Shown: piece by piece, positions 25,771-34,324 of the stretch | Layout of the letters: every line of letters starts with the position of its first letter | Position numbering within the stretch: the first letter of the stretch is position 1 | Origin: JBJMLO01 sp045805265 | GTDB lineage: Bacteria > Actinomycetota > UBA4738 > JACQTL01 | Reading direction: 5' to 3' | Length of the DNA stretch: 64,000 bases | Assembly: GCA_045805265.1 (NCBI GenBank) | Contig: JBJMLO010000024.1 | Location: 1 to 64,000 of the forward strand | Position numbers and translations under genes: made by a program | The notes under the pieces: generated by a model | Database searches by the model: none | What the model saw: only the letters and a program-made list of their open reading frames with translations | Told to the model about the DNA's origin: nothing

Positions 25771-26501
25771 CGGAGCGACCGACGCTCGTGCCGACCTCGA
25801 TCGGCCCCGCCGGAGTGATCCTCGGCGAGCCGGACGGTGAGGCACGCGGCGCGGCGGTCGTGCTGCAGGGGCTCGCATCACCTCGCAGCGGCACCGGGCG
25901 GATCCTCGCCACGACCGCTCGGGCCCTCGTGGACGAGGGATTCCTCGTGCTCCGCGTCGACTATCCGGGCATGGGCGACAGCTCCCGGGCCGAAGGAGGA
26001 TCCGAGACGCACCGGCCGTTCCTCCGGGAGGTCGTGGCGTGGTTCCGGCAGGAGACGGGCGCCGGCCCGGTCGGCGCGGTGGGATCGTGCTACGGCGCCA
26101 GGCTGGCGCTGGCCCTCGCCGCCGAGGGGGTGGTGGACGCCGGGCTCCTCCTGGTGACCCCCTGGGTCAGCGCGAGGCATGCACGTGCGCGGTTGAGCAA
26201 CGCTCGTCGCCGCGTGCGCCGGCGACTGGGTCTTCCGGCCCCGCTCGACCCGGACGCGGTAGCGGATCTCCGGGCCGCGTCGTCCACCCTCCCCGTTCGC
26301 GTGCTGGTGGGCGAGGCCGACACCCAGGAACGAGCCACGCTTCGGGCGGCCGCTCGCCGGCTCCCCAACCCGGTCCAGGTCGACGTCGAGCCGGGGCTGC
26401 GACTGCACCCGCTCCGCACGACCCTCGCCCGCCAGGCGGTGACGGCCTGGGTCGTGCGGCGGGCCGATCACCTCGTGGTCGCGGAGACCGTGGAGGTGTG
26501 A
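25767..26501 (+). CDS. Alpha/beta hydrolase with cysteine nucleophile (dienelactone-hydrolase-like)
   Basis: GTG 25767 overlaps the preceding stop; the product is 244 residues. It has the fold markers VVLQGLASPRSGTG (oxyanion region), LRVDYPGMGDSS, and the nucleophile elbow VGSCYGARLAL, where Cys replaces Ser as in dienelactone hydrolases. A later VLVGEAD probably carries the acid and a terminal LHPL the histidine. It may release or edit an acyl group on the carrier protein encoded next, with which it shares a GTGA overlap. The substrate is inferred from context only. Confidence 0.82.
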   Translation: MTERPTLVPTSIGPAGVILGEPDGEARGAAVVLQGLASPRSGTGRILATTARALVDEGFLVLRVDYPGMGDSSRAEGGSETHRPFLREVVAWFRQETGAGPVGAVGSCYGARLALALAAEGVVDAGLLLVTPWVSARHARARLSNARRRVRRRLGLPAPLDPDAVADLRAASSTLPVRVLVGEADTQERATLRAAARRLPNPVQVDVEPGLRLHPLRTTLARQAVTAWVVRRADHLVVAETVEV

Positions 26502-26731
26502 GGACCCGGGCCAGGGTCCGGCGCTTCATCGTCGACGAGCTGCTCGACGATCGCCCGACCGGGGACCCGCTGGCCCAGGAGCTGCTCGATTCCCTCGCGA
26601 TCGAGCAGCTCGTCGCGTTCTGCGAAGAGGAGTTCGGCGTGGCCCTCGAGGACGACGACCTGATCGCGGAGAACTTCGAGTCCCTCGGGGCGGTGGCCTC
26701 CCTGGTCGACCGGAAGCTGCGCGGGGCCTGA
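26498..26731 (+). CDS. Acyl carrier protein
   Basis: GTG 26498 overlaps the hydrolase stop; the product is 77 residues. The phosphopantetheine site is LLDSLAIEQLV with the Ser of DSL, followed by an acidic helix (FCEEEFGVALEDDDL) and helix IV, so length and order match ACPs. It lies between two hydrolases and a fatty-acyl-AMP ligase, which would load it with an acyl chain. It is distinct from the housekeeping fatty-acid ACP by context. Confidence 0.88.
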   Translation: MRTRARVRRFIVDELLDDRPTGDPLAQELLDSLAIEQLVAFCEEEFGVALEDDDLIAENFESLGAVASLVDRKLRGA

Positions 26732-26745
26732 GGGCTGCCTCCGCC

Positions 26746-28386
26746 ATGGCCGGAACGATCGTCGGCGTCCTGGCGGAGGTGGCCGAACGGGATCGCGGCG
26801 CCCTCGTCTTCCACGAGGACTCGGGATCCACCGAACGGCTCACCGCGACGGCGCTGCTCGAGCATGCGGAGGGCGCTGCCTCGTTCCTGCGGGGGCGGGG
26901 GGTTTCGCCGGGCGACGCCGTGGGCCTGCTCGGGCCGAACGACGCCGAGTGGGCCCGGTGGGCGTTCGGCATCTGGGCGTGCGGGGCCACGCTCGTGCCG
27001 ATCCAGTTCCCGCTGCGGGTCCGGGACCCCGGCGCGCTCGCCGAGCAGGTCGCGTCGCTTCTGGGGGGCGTGCCGTGCCGGATCGTCGTGGCCCATCCTG
27101 GCCTCATGGACGTCCTCCCCGACGGCCTCGGGGTGGCCTGGGACGCGCGGGCGAACGGCCGTGCTGGCCCGCCGGCTGCGGGGGAGCCCAACGACGTCGC
27201 CGTCGCCCAGTTCACGTCGGGGACCACGGGCGCTCCGAAGGCGGCCGTCATCACGAACGGCGCCGTCGTCGCCGCGATCGAGGCCACCGCCGCGGCGTAC
27301 GGCGTCACCGAGGACGACGTCTTCGCCGGGTGGCAGCCGTTCTTCCACGACCTGGGGCTGTTCGGGCTGCTGCTGCGGCCGCTGCTGCTCGGCCTGGAGG
27401 CCCACTTCATCTCCACGGCCCGCTTCGCCCGGGACCCGGCCGAGTGGTTGCGTCTCGCCGGCCGGTCCGGGGCGACGATGCTGGCCGGACCGTCGTCCGC
27501 GTGGGCGGCGGCCACGCGGGCGGCGTCGCGTGACGCATCGGGCTGCGACCTGGGGTCGATTCGCATGGCGACGTTCTCCGCCGAGACGGTGGACCGCCGG
27601 GCGGTGGAGGACTTAATGGCGGTCGGCGGCGGGCTCGGCCTGCGCCCCGAGGCCCTCTCGGCCGCGTACGGGATGGCCGAGACCACGCTGGCCGTGACCG
27701 TGACCCGGCCGGGGGCGGGCCTCCGGTTCGACGAGGTGGGCCTCGTGGAGCTCGCGGAACATGGACGCGCCGCCCCAGCCGACGGCGGGGCCGTGCGAAG
27801 CGTCGCCTCCTGCGGGGTGGCCGTGCCGGGGGCGGAGGTCCGCATTCTCGACCCGGCGGGCGACGAGATGCCGGAGCGCTCGGTCGGCCGCGTCGTGGCG
27901 CGCGCCCCCTACCTCTTCTCCGGATACCGGAGCGCGGACGGCGACGAGGTGTTCACCCCGGACGGGTGGCTGCGCACGGGTGACCTCGGATACCTGGCGG
28001 AGGGCGAGCTGTTCTTCACCGGGCGGCAGAAGGACGTGATCGTGGTGCTCGGCCGCAACCACGATCCCGACGACCTGGAGTGGGCGGCCGGCCGGGTGCC
28101 CGGGGTGCGGACCGGCCGCTGCGTGGCGCTGTCAATGCCGGCCGCGGGTGAGGGCTCGGTCACGGTCGTGGTCGAGCCTCGGGAGGGAGCCGACGTCGGC
28201 GAGCTCCCCATCCTCGTGCGGCGAGGGGTGATCGACGCGATCGGCGTGGTCCCCACCGAGGTGCTGGTGGTCGCCGCCGGCACCGTGCCGAAAACCACGA
28301 GCGGCAAGGTCCGCCGGAGCGCCCTTCGCCAGGCGATCCTCGAAGGAACCGTGCCGGTGATCGGCATGTGGCCCCGGCCGCGTTGA
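26746..28386 (+). CDS. AMP-forming acyl ligase (fatty-acyl-AMP ligase type)
   Basis: The product is 546 residues from ATG 26746. It has the ATP loop FTSGTTGAPKAAV, the core motif AAYGMAETTLA, DGWLRTGDLGYL and the C-terminal TVPKTTSGKVRRS with the catalytic lysine. The spacing and the LGRNHDPDDLE sequence recall FAALs, which pass the acyl-AMP to a carrier protein rather than to CoA. The carrier encoded 14 bases upstream is the likely acceptor. Similar ligases occur beside exosortase A genes. A strong hairpin starting at its stop codon closes the operon. Confidence 0.88.
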   Translation: MAGTIVGVLAEVAERDRGALVFHEDSGSTERLTATALLEHAEGAASFLRGRGVSPGDAVGLLGPNDAEWARWAFGIWACGATLVPIQFPLRVRDPGALAEQVASLLGGVPCRIVVAHPGLMDVLPDGLGVAWDARANGRAGPPAAGEPNDVAVAQFTSGTTGAPKAAVITNGAVVAAIEATAAAYGVTEDDVFAGWQPFFHDLGLFGLLLRPLLLGLEAHFISTARFARDPAEWLRLAGRSGATMLAGPSSAWAAATRAASRDASGCDLGSIRMATFSAETVDRRAVEDLMAVGGGLGLRPEALSAAYGMAETTLAVTVTRPGAGLRFDEVGLVELAEHGRAAPADGGAVRSVASCGVAVPGAEVRILDPAGDEMPERSVGRVVARAPYLFSGYRSADGDEVFTPDGWLRTGDLGYLAEGELFFTGRQKDVIVVLGRNHDPDDLEWAAGRVPGVRTGRCVALSMPAAGEGSVTVVVEPREGADVGELPILVRRGVIDAIGVVPTEVLVVAAGTVPKTTSGKVRRSALRQAILEGTVPVIGMWPRPR

Positions 28387-28430
28387 CCAGACGCCGGTCG
28401 CGGGTGCTGGTCCTCCTCCGGCTCTGGTCA
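28384..28430 (+). terminator. Hairpin terminator of the hydrolase-ACP-ligase operon
   Basis: Arms 28384-28397 and 28418-28430 pair over 13 positions with one bulged base (TGACCAGA...CCGG against CCGG...TCTGGTCA). The 5' arm begins at the ligase stop codon. No T-run follows, as is common in high-GC actinobacteria. Confidence 0.55.
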
Positions 28431-28565
28431 GAAGCCGCGGTTCTCACGCGGCGGCGAGTTCGTATTGGAGTTCGCTCCACCGCGTCCGTACATTGGGGGT
28501 CGAATGCGGGGGAGGGAGCATTGCGACGCGGCTGGAGTTCGGGCTGATCCGACTCCGCTCCGCGT

Positions 28566-28949
28566 ATGACCGACCCCACACCGTTCGATGCAACCGAGTT
28601 CGTCGCACTCTTCTTCGACCTCTTCGAGTCGAGCTCCGATGCCGTGTTCATGATCACCGTCCCGGACGGGCACATCATGGACGTCAACGATGCCGCGCTC
28701 CGGTTGTTCGGCATGACCAGATCGGCGACGTTCGACAAGACGACGCTCGAACTCGGGATGTGGGCCGATCCGACGGATCGCGAGACGTGGCTCGCCGAGA
28801 TCGAGGAGGAGGGAAGGGTCAAGCGTTTCCCGGCCCGGTTTCGGACCCGGTCGGGCGAGGAGTTCACCATGGTGCTGTCCGGCACGCTGGCCAGGTACCG
28901 AGGCGAACGCGTGATCCTCAGCGTGGGGACGGTCGTCGGGGACCACTGA
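28566..28949 (+). CDS. Stand-alone PAS domain protein
   Basis: The product is 127 residues from ATG 28566; no clear ribosome site, so it may be leaderless. One PAS fold fills the protein: an N-terminal helix (FVALFFDLFESSSDAVFMI), the core HIMDVNDAALRLFGMTR, and the final strands FTMVLSGTLARYRGERVILSVGTV. No output domain follows, so it would act by partner binding. It is convergent with the TetR gene at 28994. Confidence 0.75.
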   Translation: MTDPTPFDATEFVALFFDLFESSSDAVFMITVPDGHIMDVNDAALRLFGMTRSATFDKTTLELGMWADPTDRETWLAEIEEEGRVKRFPARFRTRSGEEFTMVLSGTLARYRGERVILSVGTVVGDH

Positions 28950-28993
28950 CGTCGCACCCGAGCCCGTCGACGCCCTGGCTGTTGCCGCGACCC

Positions 28994-29596
28994 CTACTCC
29001 GTCGAGCGCCGACGCCAGGAATCCAGCTCGGGTCCCATGGAATCGCAGATGGCGATCGCCGTTGGGGGGTCGAAGCGCGCCATAAGCAGGGCTCCGAATG
29101 CGACCGCCACGAGCATCGACGAACGGCGGGCGTTCGCGCCTCCGTCGAGGTCACCCGACCGGGCGGCGCCGGCGAGCGCGTGGGCGAACGCGCCGCGGAG
29201 CCGGTCACGGTAGCGCGCGATCGTGTCCGCGGCCTCGTCGGCGGCGCCCCCGAGCTCGGTCATCGAGTTGACCAGCAGGCACCCCCGCCGCGCCGTCGGT
29301 GGTCGGTCGAGGAAGGTCCTCCGGACGTCCCCGAAGAAGGACGCGATCCGATCCAGCCCGGCCGGCTCCCGTTCCGCCGCCTCGACCAGGGGCGTGAGGA
29401 CGTCCTCGATGTATCGCTCGAACGCGGTGACGAACAGAGCCCGCTTGGAGCCGAACGTGGCGTAGAGGCTCGATCGACTGATGCCCATGCTCCGCTCGAG
29501 GTCCGCGAGCGAGGTGCCCTCGTACCCGTGGTCCCAGAACTCGTCACGGGCCGCCTGGACCGCCTCCTCGAGGGAGAACGCCCGGGTTCGCGGCAT
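28994..29596 (-). CDS. TetR-family transcriptional regulator
   Basis: ATG 29596 follows GGAAGGAGG; the product is 200 residues. The N-terminal helix-turn-helix reads GYEGTSLADLERSMGISRSSLYATFGSKRALF, typical of TetR. The ligand domain includes RRGCLLVNSMTELG, as in the AcrR/YcdC-like subgroup with C-terminal TetR_C_16-type helices. It diverges from a LysR gene; an imperfect palindrome lies between the two. The target may be its own promoter and the LysR gene. Confidence 0.9.
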   Translation of the reverse strand: MPRTRAFSLEEAVQAARDEFWDHGYEGTSLADLERSMGISRSSLYATFGSKRALFVTAFERYIEDVLTPLVEAAEREPAGLDRIASFFGDVRRTFLDRPPTARRGCLLVNSMTELGGAADEAADTIARYRDRLRGAFAHALAGAARSGDLDGGANARRSSMLVAVAFGALLMARFDPPTAIAICDSMGPELDSWRRRSTE

Positions 29597-29640
29597 GCCG
29601 CCTCCTTCCAAGCTCGCCGACGTTGTGGACCGAACGATTC

Positions 29641-29660
29641 ACTATGACTTCGATCGTAGT
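29641..29660. promoter_or_regulatory. Imperfect palindrome between divergent tetR-like and lysR-like genes
   Basis: Arms ACTATGA and TCGTAGT (one mismatch in seven) flank a six-base centre, 45 bases upstream of the TetR-family start and 92 upstream of the LysR-family start. The size fits a TetR-type operator. No proof that it is bound. Confidence 0.35.
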
Positions 29661-29752
29661 AGACTGGGCGATCCAGAACCTAGCACGTGTCCCGCGGTCG
29701 AGCCGCCCGCATCCCAAGTGGCCCAGCTCGACGGCGGTCACGGCGGCGGACC

Positions 29753-30718
29753 ATGAACAGGATCGAGCTCAGACAACTTCGATACTTCATCGCAGTGGCC
29801 GAGGAATTGCACTTCGGCCACGCGGCAGACCGTTTGCGGATCGCGCAGCCGGGGCTCTCCCAGCAGATCAAGGTCCTCGAGCGCTCGGTCGGTGTGGAGT
29901 TGCTAACCCGCGACAAGCGAACGGTGCGGCTCACGGAGGCGGGCCGAGACCTCCTCCAGCGTGCCCGTCTGATCGTCGAGCTCGCGGACCGGGCGGTGGA
30001 GAGCGCTGGCCTGGCGGCCAGAGGCAGGAAGGGCCCACTGAAGGTCGGAACCCGGAGCCCGGGGAACCCGCAGGTGGCAGACGAGCTCCTCCGATCATTC
30101 GAGCAGCGCTTCCCCGACGTCGAGGTCGAGATCCATCCCGGCCTGGTGCCCCAGAACATCGATGCCATCGCGCGCCGAAAGCTGGATGTCGCGATCGTCG
30201 TCGTCCCCTTCGCGACACCCGACGACGCGGGAGACCTGAACTACCTCCGGCTCGGCGAACAGGAGCCGGTCGTGGCCCTCTCGCAGAGGCATCGTCTTGC
30301 CGCCCTCGACCGGATCCCGCGGTCCGAACTGCTCCGCGAAACGTTCCTCGACTGGCCCCGGAGCGCGAATCCCGTCCTCATCGACCACCTGCACCGGGTG
30401 TTGTTCGGAGAGGCCGGCCATCCACAGTCGCGTGTCGTGCCCGAAATCGCCCAGGGCAACCGAGTGCTGATGGTCGCCGAGAGTCAGGACTTCACCGTGA
30501 CGGCGGATCCGTGGGACACGGACCTGGGCGTCCAGGGTGTCGTCTTCCGCCGGCTCGAAGATCCGGTTCCGCTCATCGAGTACGGCATCGCGTGGCTCGA
30601 CTCGCCCGCATCGCCGTTCCTGCCCCAGTTCCTCCAGCTCGCCCGAGAATTGGCCGACGGCTCGGTCATCGGGGGGAGCCGCGGGGATGCCCACCACGGG
30701 CGCAGCCGCGCGAGCTGA
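29753..30718 (+). CDS. LysR-family transcriptional regulator
   Basis: The product is 321 residues from ATG 29753. Winged helix at the N-terminus: ELRQLRYFIAVAEELHFGHAADRLRIAQPGLSQQIKVLERSVGVELLTR is the classic LysR signature region (residues about 4-55). A substrate-binding domain of two Rossmann-like lobes follows (about 90-300: LKVGTRSPGN, LDVAIVVVPF). It lacks an adjacent divergent metabolic gene; the opposite neighbour is a TetR regulator, so the target is not evident. Confidence 0.9.
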   Translation: MNRIELRQLRYFIAVAEELHFGHAADRLRIAQPGLSQQIKVLERSVGVELLTRDKRTVRLTEAGRDLLQRARLIVELADRAVESAGLAARGRKGPLKVGTRSPGNPQVADELLRSFEQRFPDVEVEIHPGLVPQNIDAIARRKLDVAIVVVPFATPDDAGDLNYLRLGEQEPVVALSQRHRLAALDRIPRSELLRETFLDWPRSANPVLIDHLHRVLFGEAGHPQSRVVPEIAQGNRVLMVAESQDFTVTADPWDTDLGVQGVVFRRLEDPVPLIEYGIAWLDSPASPFLPQFLQLARELADGSVIGGSRGDAHHGRSRAS

Positions 30719-30774
30719 CCTCCCCGCGGGGACCCGCCCTCCCGCTGCGATGACCCCTGGCCGGTCGCGCGGGC

Positions 30775-33408
30775 TCAGGTTCCGGGGGACACCTCGTGGG
30801 CGAGGGCCACGGCCTGGTCGACGCTCAGGGCCAGCCCCTGGTCCCAGGCCCTGTCCGCCACGTCCTCCGGGAGGTGCTCGCGGGCCTCGGCGGCCGGGTC
30901 CCCTTCGAGCAGCCCGCCGATGGCCCCGGGAGGCCCCCCGACGCGCTCCTTGAGCGACGCGGAGGCGCCGGCCAGCCGGATCGCGTCTTCGTACCGGCCC
31001 TCCCAGACCGCCAGGAACGCCAGATCGGTGAGGGCGATGCCGATCCCCGTCGGGTTGTTGACCGCCCGGAACAGGTCCAGGGACTCGAGGCCGGCGAACC
31101 GAGCCTCGGCCCGGTGGCCCTCGCGGCCGTGGGCGAAGGCCAGCCACAGCAGGTCGAAGGCGAGGTGCAGCCGGTCCCCGACCCGCCGCCAGATCGCCAC
31201 GGTCTCCTCGAGCCGGTCGATCACCGGCCCCCAGTTCCCGGCCTCGGCGTCCTGCATCACGAGCATCGCCTGGACCTGGGCGATCCCCCGCTCGTCGCCG
31301 GAGCGCCGGAACAGCTCCAGGCTCTCGTCCAGCAGCCGGCCAGCGGCCTCCAGGTCGTCGCCGGCGACGACGAACGCGAGGTTGTACAGGGCCTCCGCGA
31401 TGGCGCGCGGGTGGCCCAGCTCCCGTTCGATGGCCAGGGACTCCTCGTAGCAGGCCCCGGTCCGATCGCGGTCCTGCTGCCACCAGGCGATCCCCCCGGC
31501 TCCGGTCAGGGCTTTGGCCCGGGCCGCGGTCCGGGCCTGTCCCGACGGCGTCGTCAGGATCTCGTCGAACCACCGCCGCGCCTCGGCCAGGTGGCCGCGC
31601 TGCTGCCAGAACCGCCATAGCGCGCCGGCCGCCGCCTGGGCCCGCTCGGCCCCGCCGGCCTCGATCGCCCACCGGAGGGCGGCGCGGATGTTCGCGTGCT
31701 CCCGGTCGCATCGATCCAGCCACTCGACCTGGTCGTCGGCGACGAGATGGGGTTCGGCCTCGAGGGCCAGGCCGAGGTAGTGCTCGGTGTGGCGTCGGCG
31801 CGTCACGTCGAGGTCACCCTCCTCCCGGAGCCGCTCCTGCGCGAACTCCCGGATGGTCTCCAGCATCGAGAACCGGGGGTCGCCCTCCGGCGCCTCGGTC
31901 CTGCGCACGAGCGACATGGCCATGAGGGCCGCCAGCCCGCCCGCCGCGTCCAGGCCGAGCTCCGCGGGGTCGCAGACGGGCTCGGCCGAATCGAGCGTGA
32001 ACCCTCCCCGGAACACCGACAGCCGCGCGAACAGGCGCCGTTCCGCCGGGTCGAGCAGGCCGTGGCTCCAGGCGATGGCCCCCCGGAGTGTCCGCTGGCG
32101 CTCCGGCAGGGTCCGACCGCCCGACGTGAGGAGCGAGAGGCTGTCCTGCAGCCGGGGCAGCATCTGCTGGGGCGTCAGGACCCTGGTCCGGGTGGCGGCC
32201 AGCTCGATGGCCAAGGGCAGCCCGTCCAGCCGGGCGGTGATCTCCGCCACCGCCGGCGCGTTCCCCTCGGTCACCTGGAACCCGGGACGGACCGCCCGGG
32301 CCCGGTCGGTGAACAGCTGGATCGCCTCGAAGCGGCGGAGGGTCAGGAGGTCCGGGAGGCGGTCGAGATCGGGCGGTTCGAGCGGCGGCACCACGTACTC
32401 CTGCTCGCCGCGCAGGGACAGCACGATGCGCGAGGTGACCAGGACTCGAAGCCTGGGCGCCGCCACGAGGAGCTCCTCGACCACGGGGCTCGCCTCCGCC
32501 ACCTGTTCGAAGTTGTCGATCACGAGCAGGAGCTCCCGGCCGCGGAGGCGCTCCTTCAGCTCGTCCAGGATCGGACGCTCCGCCACCTCGGGAACCTCCA
32601 GGGCCCGCGCCAGGACCGAGGGAACCAGCGCCGGATCGCTCACCGAGGACAGGTCGACGAAGAACGCGCCGTGCCGGTACTCGGGAAGGACCGCAGCGGC
32701 CACCTGCAGCGCGAGCCGGGTCTTCCCGGACCCGCCGGCACCGGTCAGGGTGAGGAGCCTCGTCCCGGCGAGCAGCCGCCGGACCTCGGCGATCTCCTGT
32801 TCCCGGCCCACGAACGAGGTCAGCGCGGCCGGGAGGTTGTTCGGCCTGGCGTCGACGGTCCGGGGTGGGGGGAAGTCGGACGGCAAGCCATCGACGCCCA
32901 GGTCGTACAGGTGCTCGACGTTGGCGATGTCCTTCAGGCGATGTTCGCCGAGGTCGCGGAGCGAGACCCCTTCGGGCAGCGAGTGCTCCACGAGCGCGCG
33001 GGTGGCGTCCGAGATCACGACCTGCCCGCCGTGAGCCGCGTCGGCGATCCGGGCGGTCCGGTTCACGTCGATGCCGACGTAGTCGTGCCCCCCGAGCACC
33101 CCCTCGCCCGTATGGACCCCCATCCGGACCCGCACCGGCGCGCCGTGGGCCCAGTCGTGGGCGGCGAGGCCCCGCTGTACGGCGACCGCGGCCCGGACCG
33201 CCCCCAGGGGACTGCGGAAGGCCACGAAGAAGGAGTCGCCCTGCGTGCTGACCTCCACGCCTTCGGCGTCGGCGACCGCTCGCCGCACGATCGCGGCGTG
33301 CTCGTCGAGGACCGCCGGGTAGCGTTCCTCCAGCTCCTGGAGCAGCCGGGTCGAGCCCTCGATATCAGAGAACAGGAAGGTGACTGTCCCGGTCGGCAGC
33401 TCCGTCAT
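30775..33408 (-). CDS. Class III adenylate/guanylate cyclase fused to NB-ARC-type ATPase and TPR repeats
   Basis: The product is 877 residues; ATG 33408 fits the cyclase fold start although no ribosome site is visible. The cyclase domain (about 5-165) has FLFSDIEGSTRLL, with the first metal Asp, and VSTQGDSFFVAF, with the second. An AAA/NB-ARC ATPase (about 195-520) has Walker A TGAGGSGKTRLA and LLLVIDNFEQ as Walker B. The remainder is TPR-like (AEARRWFDEIL, LGHPRAIAEALYNLAFV). It is like the LuxR/MalT-type STAND regulators but ends in repeats with no helix-turn-helix. It is 32 bases after the rhodanese-CBS gene, so likely co-transcribed. Confidence 0.88.
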   Translation of the reverse strand: MTELPTGTVTFLFSDIEGSTRLLQELEERYPAVLDEHAAIVRRAVADAEGVEVSTQGDSFFVAFRSPLGAVRAAVAVQRGLAAHDWAHGAPVRVRMGVHTGEGVLGGHDYVGIDVNRTARIADAAHGGQVVISDATRALVEHSLPEGVSLRDLGEHRLKDIANVEHLYDLGVDGLPSDFPPPRTVDARPNNLPAALTSFVGREQEIAEVRRLLAGTRLLTLTGAGGSGKTRLALQVAAAVLPEYRHGAFFVDLSSVSDPALVPSVLARALEVPEVAERPILDELKERLRGRELLLVIDNFEQVAEASPVVEELLVAAPRLRVLVTSRIVLSLRGEQEYVVPPLEPPDLDRLPDLLTLRRFEAIQLFTDRARAVRPGFQVTEGNAPAVAEITARLDGLPLAIELAATRTRVLTPQQMLPRLQDSLSLLTSGGRTLPERQRTLRGAIAWSHGLLDPAERRLFARLSVFRGGFTLDSAEPVCDPAELGLDAAGGLAALMAMSLVRRTEAPEGDPRFSMLETIREFAQERLREEGDLDVTRRRHTEHYLGLALEAEPHLVADDQVEWLDRCDREHANIRAALRWAIEAGGAERAQAAAGALWRFWQQRGHLAEARRWFDEILTTPSGQARTAARAKALTGAGGIAWWQQDRDRTGACYEESLAIERELGHPRAIAEALYNLAFVVAGDDLEAAGRLLDESLELFRRSGDERGIAQVQAMLVMQDAEAGNWGPVIDRLEETVAIWRRVGDRLHLAFDLLWLAFAHGREGHRAEARFAGLESLDLFRAVNNPTGIGIALTDLAFLAVWEGRYEDAIRLAGASASLKERVGGPPGAIGGLLEGDPAAEAREHLPEDVADRAWDQGLALSVDQAVALAHEVSPGT

Positions 33409-33440
33409 GTCGGAGGAGGAATGTAGCCGGTCCTGGACCG

Positions 33441-34151
33441 TCAGTGCTCTTCCGGTTCCCGGTCGTCCTCCTGCGGGGTCGACTGAACCGCGTCGTCGCG
33501 CAGCAGCAGCCCCACCAGCCTCCCGTCGGAGGTGGTGATCGGTGCGCTCACGAGATCCTGATGCACCATGACGTGCGCCATCTCCTCGACCGGAACGTTC
33601 GGCCGGTACGTGCTCGGTCCCGGGCGCATCGCGCGCTCGACCGGCAGGTCGGGGTCGGCCTCGAGCTCGCCGGCGCGGAGCAGGCCGAGAACCACCCGGT
33701 CGTCGGTGACCACGACGCAGGCATCCCACCCGGCCTCGCTCGCGCGGTCGCGGACGTCGCCCAGGCGCTCGCCGAGCGAGCAGGTCGGAACGTCGCGGCG
33801 GGCGACGTCGCCGGCCCGGGGACGCCCGGCGTTGGATCCCTCCGTCGGCAGGCCCGCCGCCATCCAGTCGAGCTTGCCGCCGGCGTAGTCGTAGACGCGG
33901 AGGAAGCCGAGGCTCTCGAGCCGGCACGCGGCCCGCGGGCTCATGTCTCAGGCCGAGTCCCAGCAGTAGCAGATGACCGGCCGGCTGGGGTCGAGTGCGT
34001 TCCGCGCGTCGGTCTCGATGCCGCGGAGCGTCAGGTTGATCGCCCCGGGCAGATGGTCCTCCGCGTACTCGTCGGCGGACAGCACGTCGACGACCTGCGC
34101 GCCCTCGTCCATGAGCCTGCGCACCGTCGTGCGGTCGATCTCCTCACGCAT
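33441..34151 (-). CDS. Candidate selenoprotein: rhodanese domain with Sec in the catalytic loop, fused to CBS pair
   Basis: ATG 34151 follows GGAGGG. The frame runs 237 codons to 33441 with one internal TGA at 33950-33948 (codon 68). Before it: VRRLMDEGAQVVDVLSADEYAEDHLPGAINL and VICYCWDSA, the rhodanese core. After it, in frame: DMSPRAACRLESLGFLRVYDYAGGKLDWMAAG, the rest of that domain. The rhodanese catalytic loop is Cys followed by four residues and Arg; here the Cys position is the TGA (U-D-M-S-P-R). Two CBS motifs follow (about 115-225). A hairpin with a G at loop position 2 lies 29 bases after the TGA. Sec incorporation is inferred; a nonsense mutation or base error would explain it otherwise. 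Confidence 0.8.
33906..33925 (-). promoter_or_regulatory. Candidate bacterial SECIS hairpin for the rhodanese UGA
   Basis: On the minus strand four pairs GGCT/AGCC close the loop CGAG. Below them a two-base bulge (TC) and three more pairs (GCC/GGC) extend the stem. G is at loop position 2, and 29 bases separate the TGA at 33950-33948 from the loop, inside the 16-37 range typical of bacterial SECIS elements. Confidence 0.55.
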
Positions 34152-34324
34152 CCGCGCCCTCCGTTGGTCGGCTGGTGTTCCTCAGTTCATTTTCCCCGTC
34201 GGCGGCCCTCCACGACCGACCCCCCGACGTGGCCGCCGAAGAGGACCGAGTCGTGACTTCCGCGACGTCGACCGGATCCGGGACTGGTCCCGGGCGATCG
34301 CGGCGGCGCTCGGCGGCGCCCCGG

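Noticed and set aside
33441..33944. Stand-alone CBS gene starting at ATG 33944
   Set aside because: Its first 40 residues are the second half of a rhodanese domain and match the upstream frame across one TGA; no ribosome site is found.
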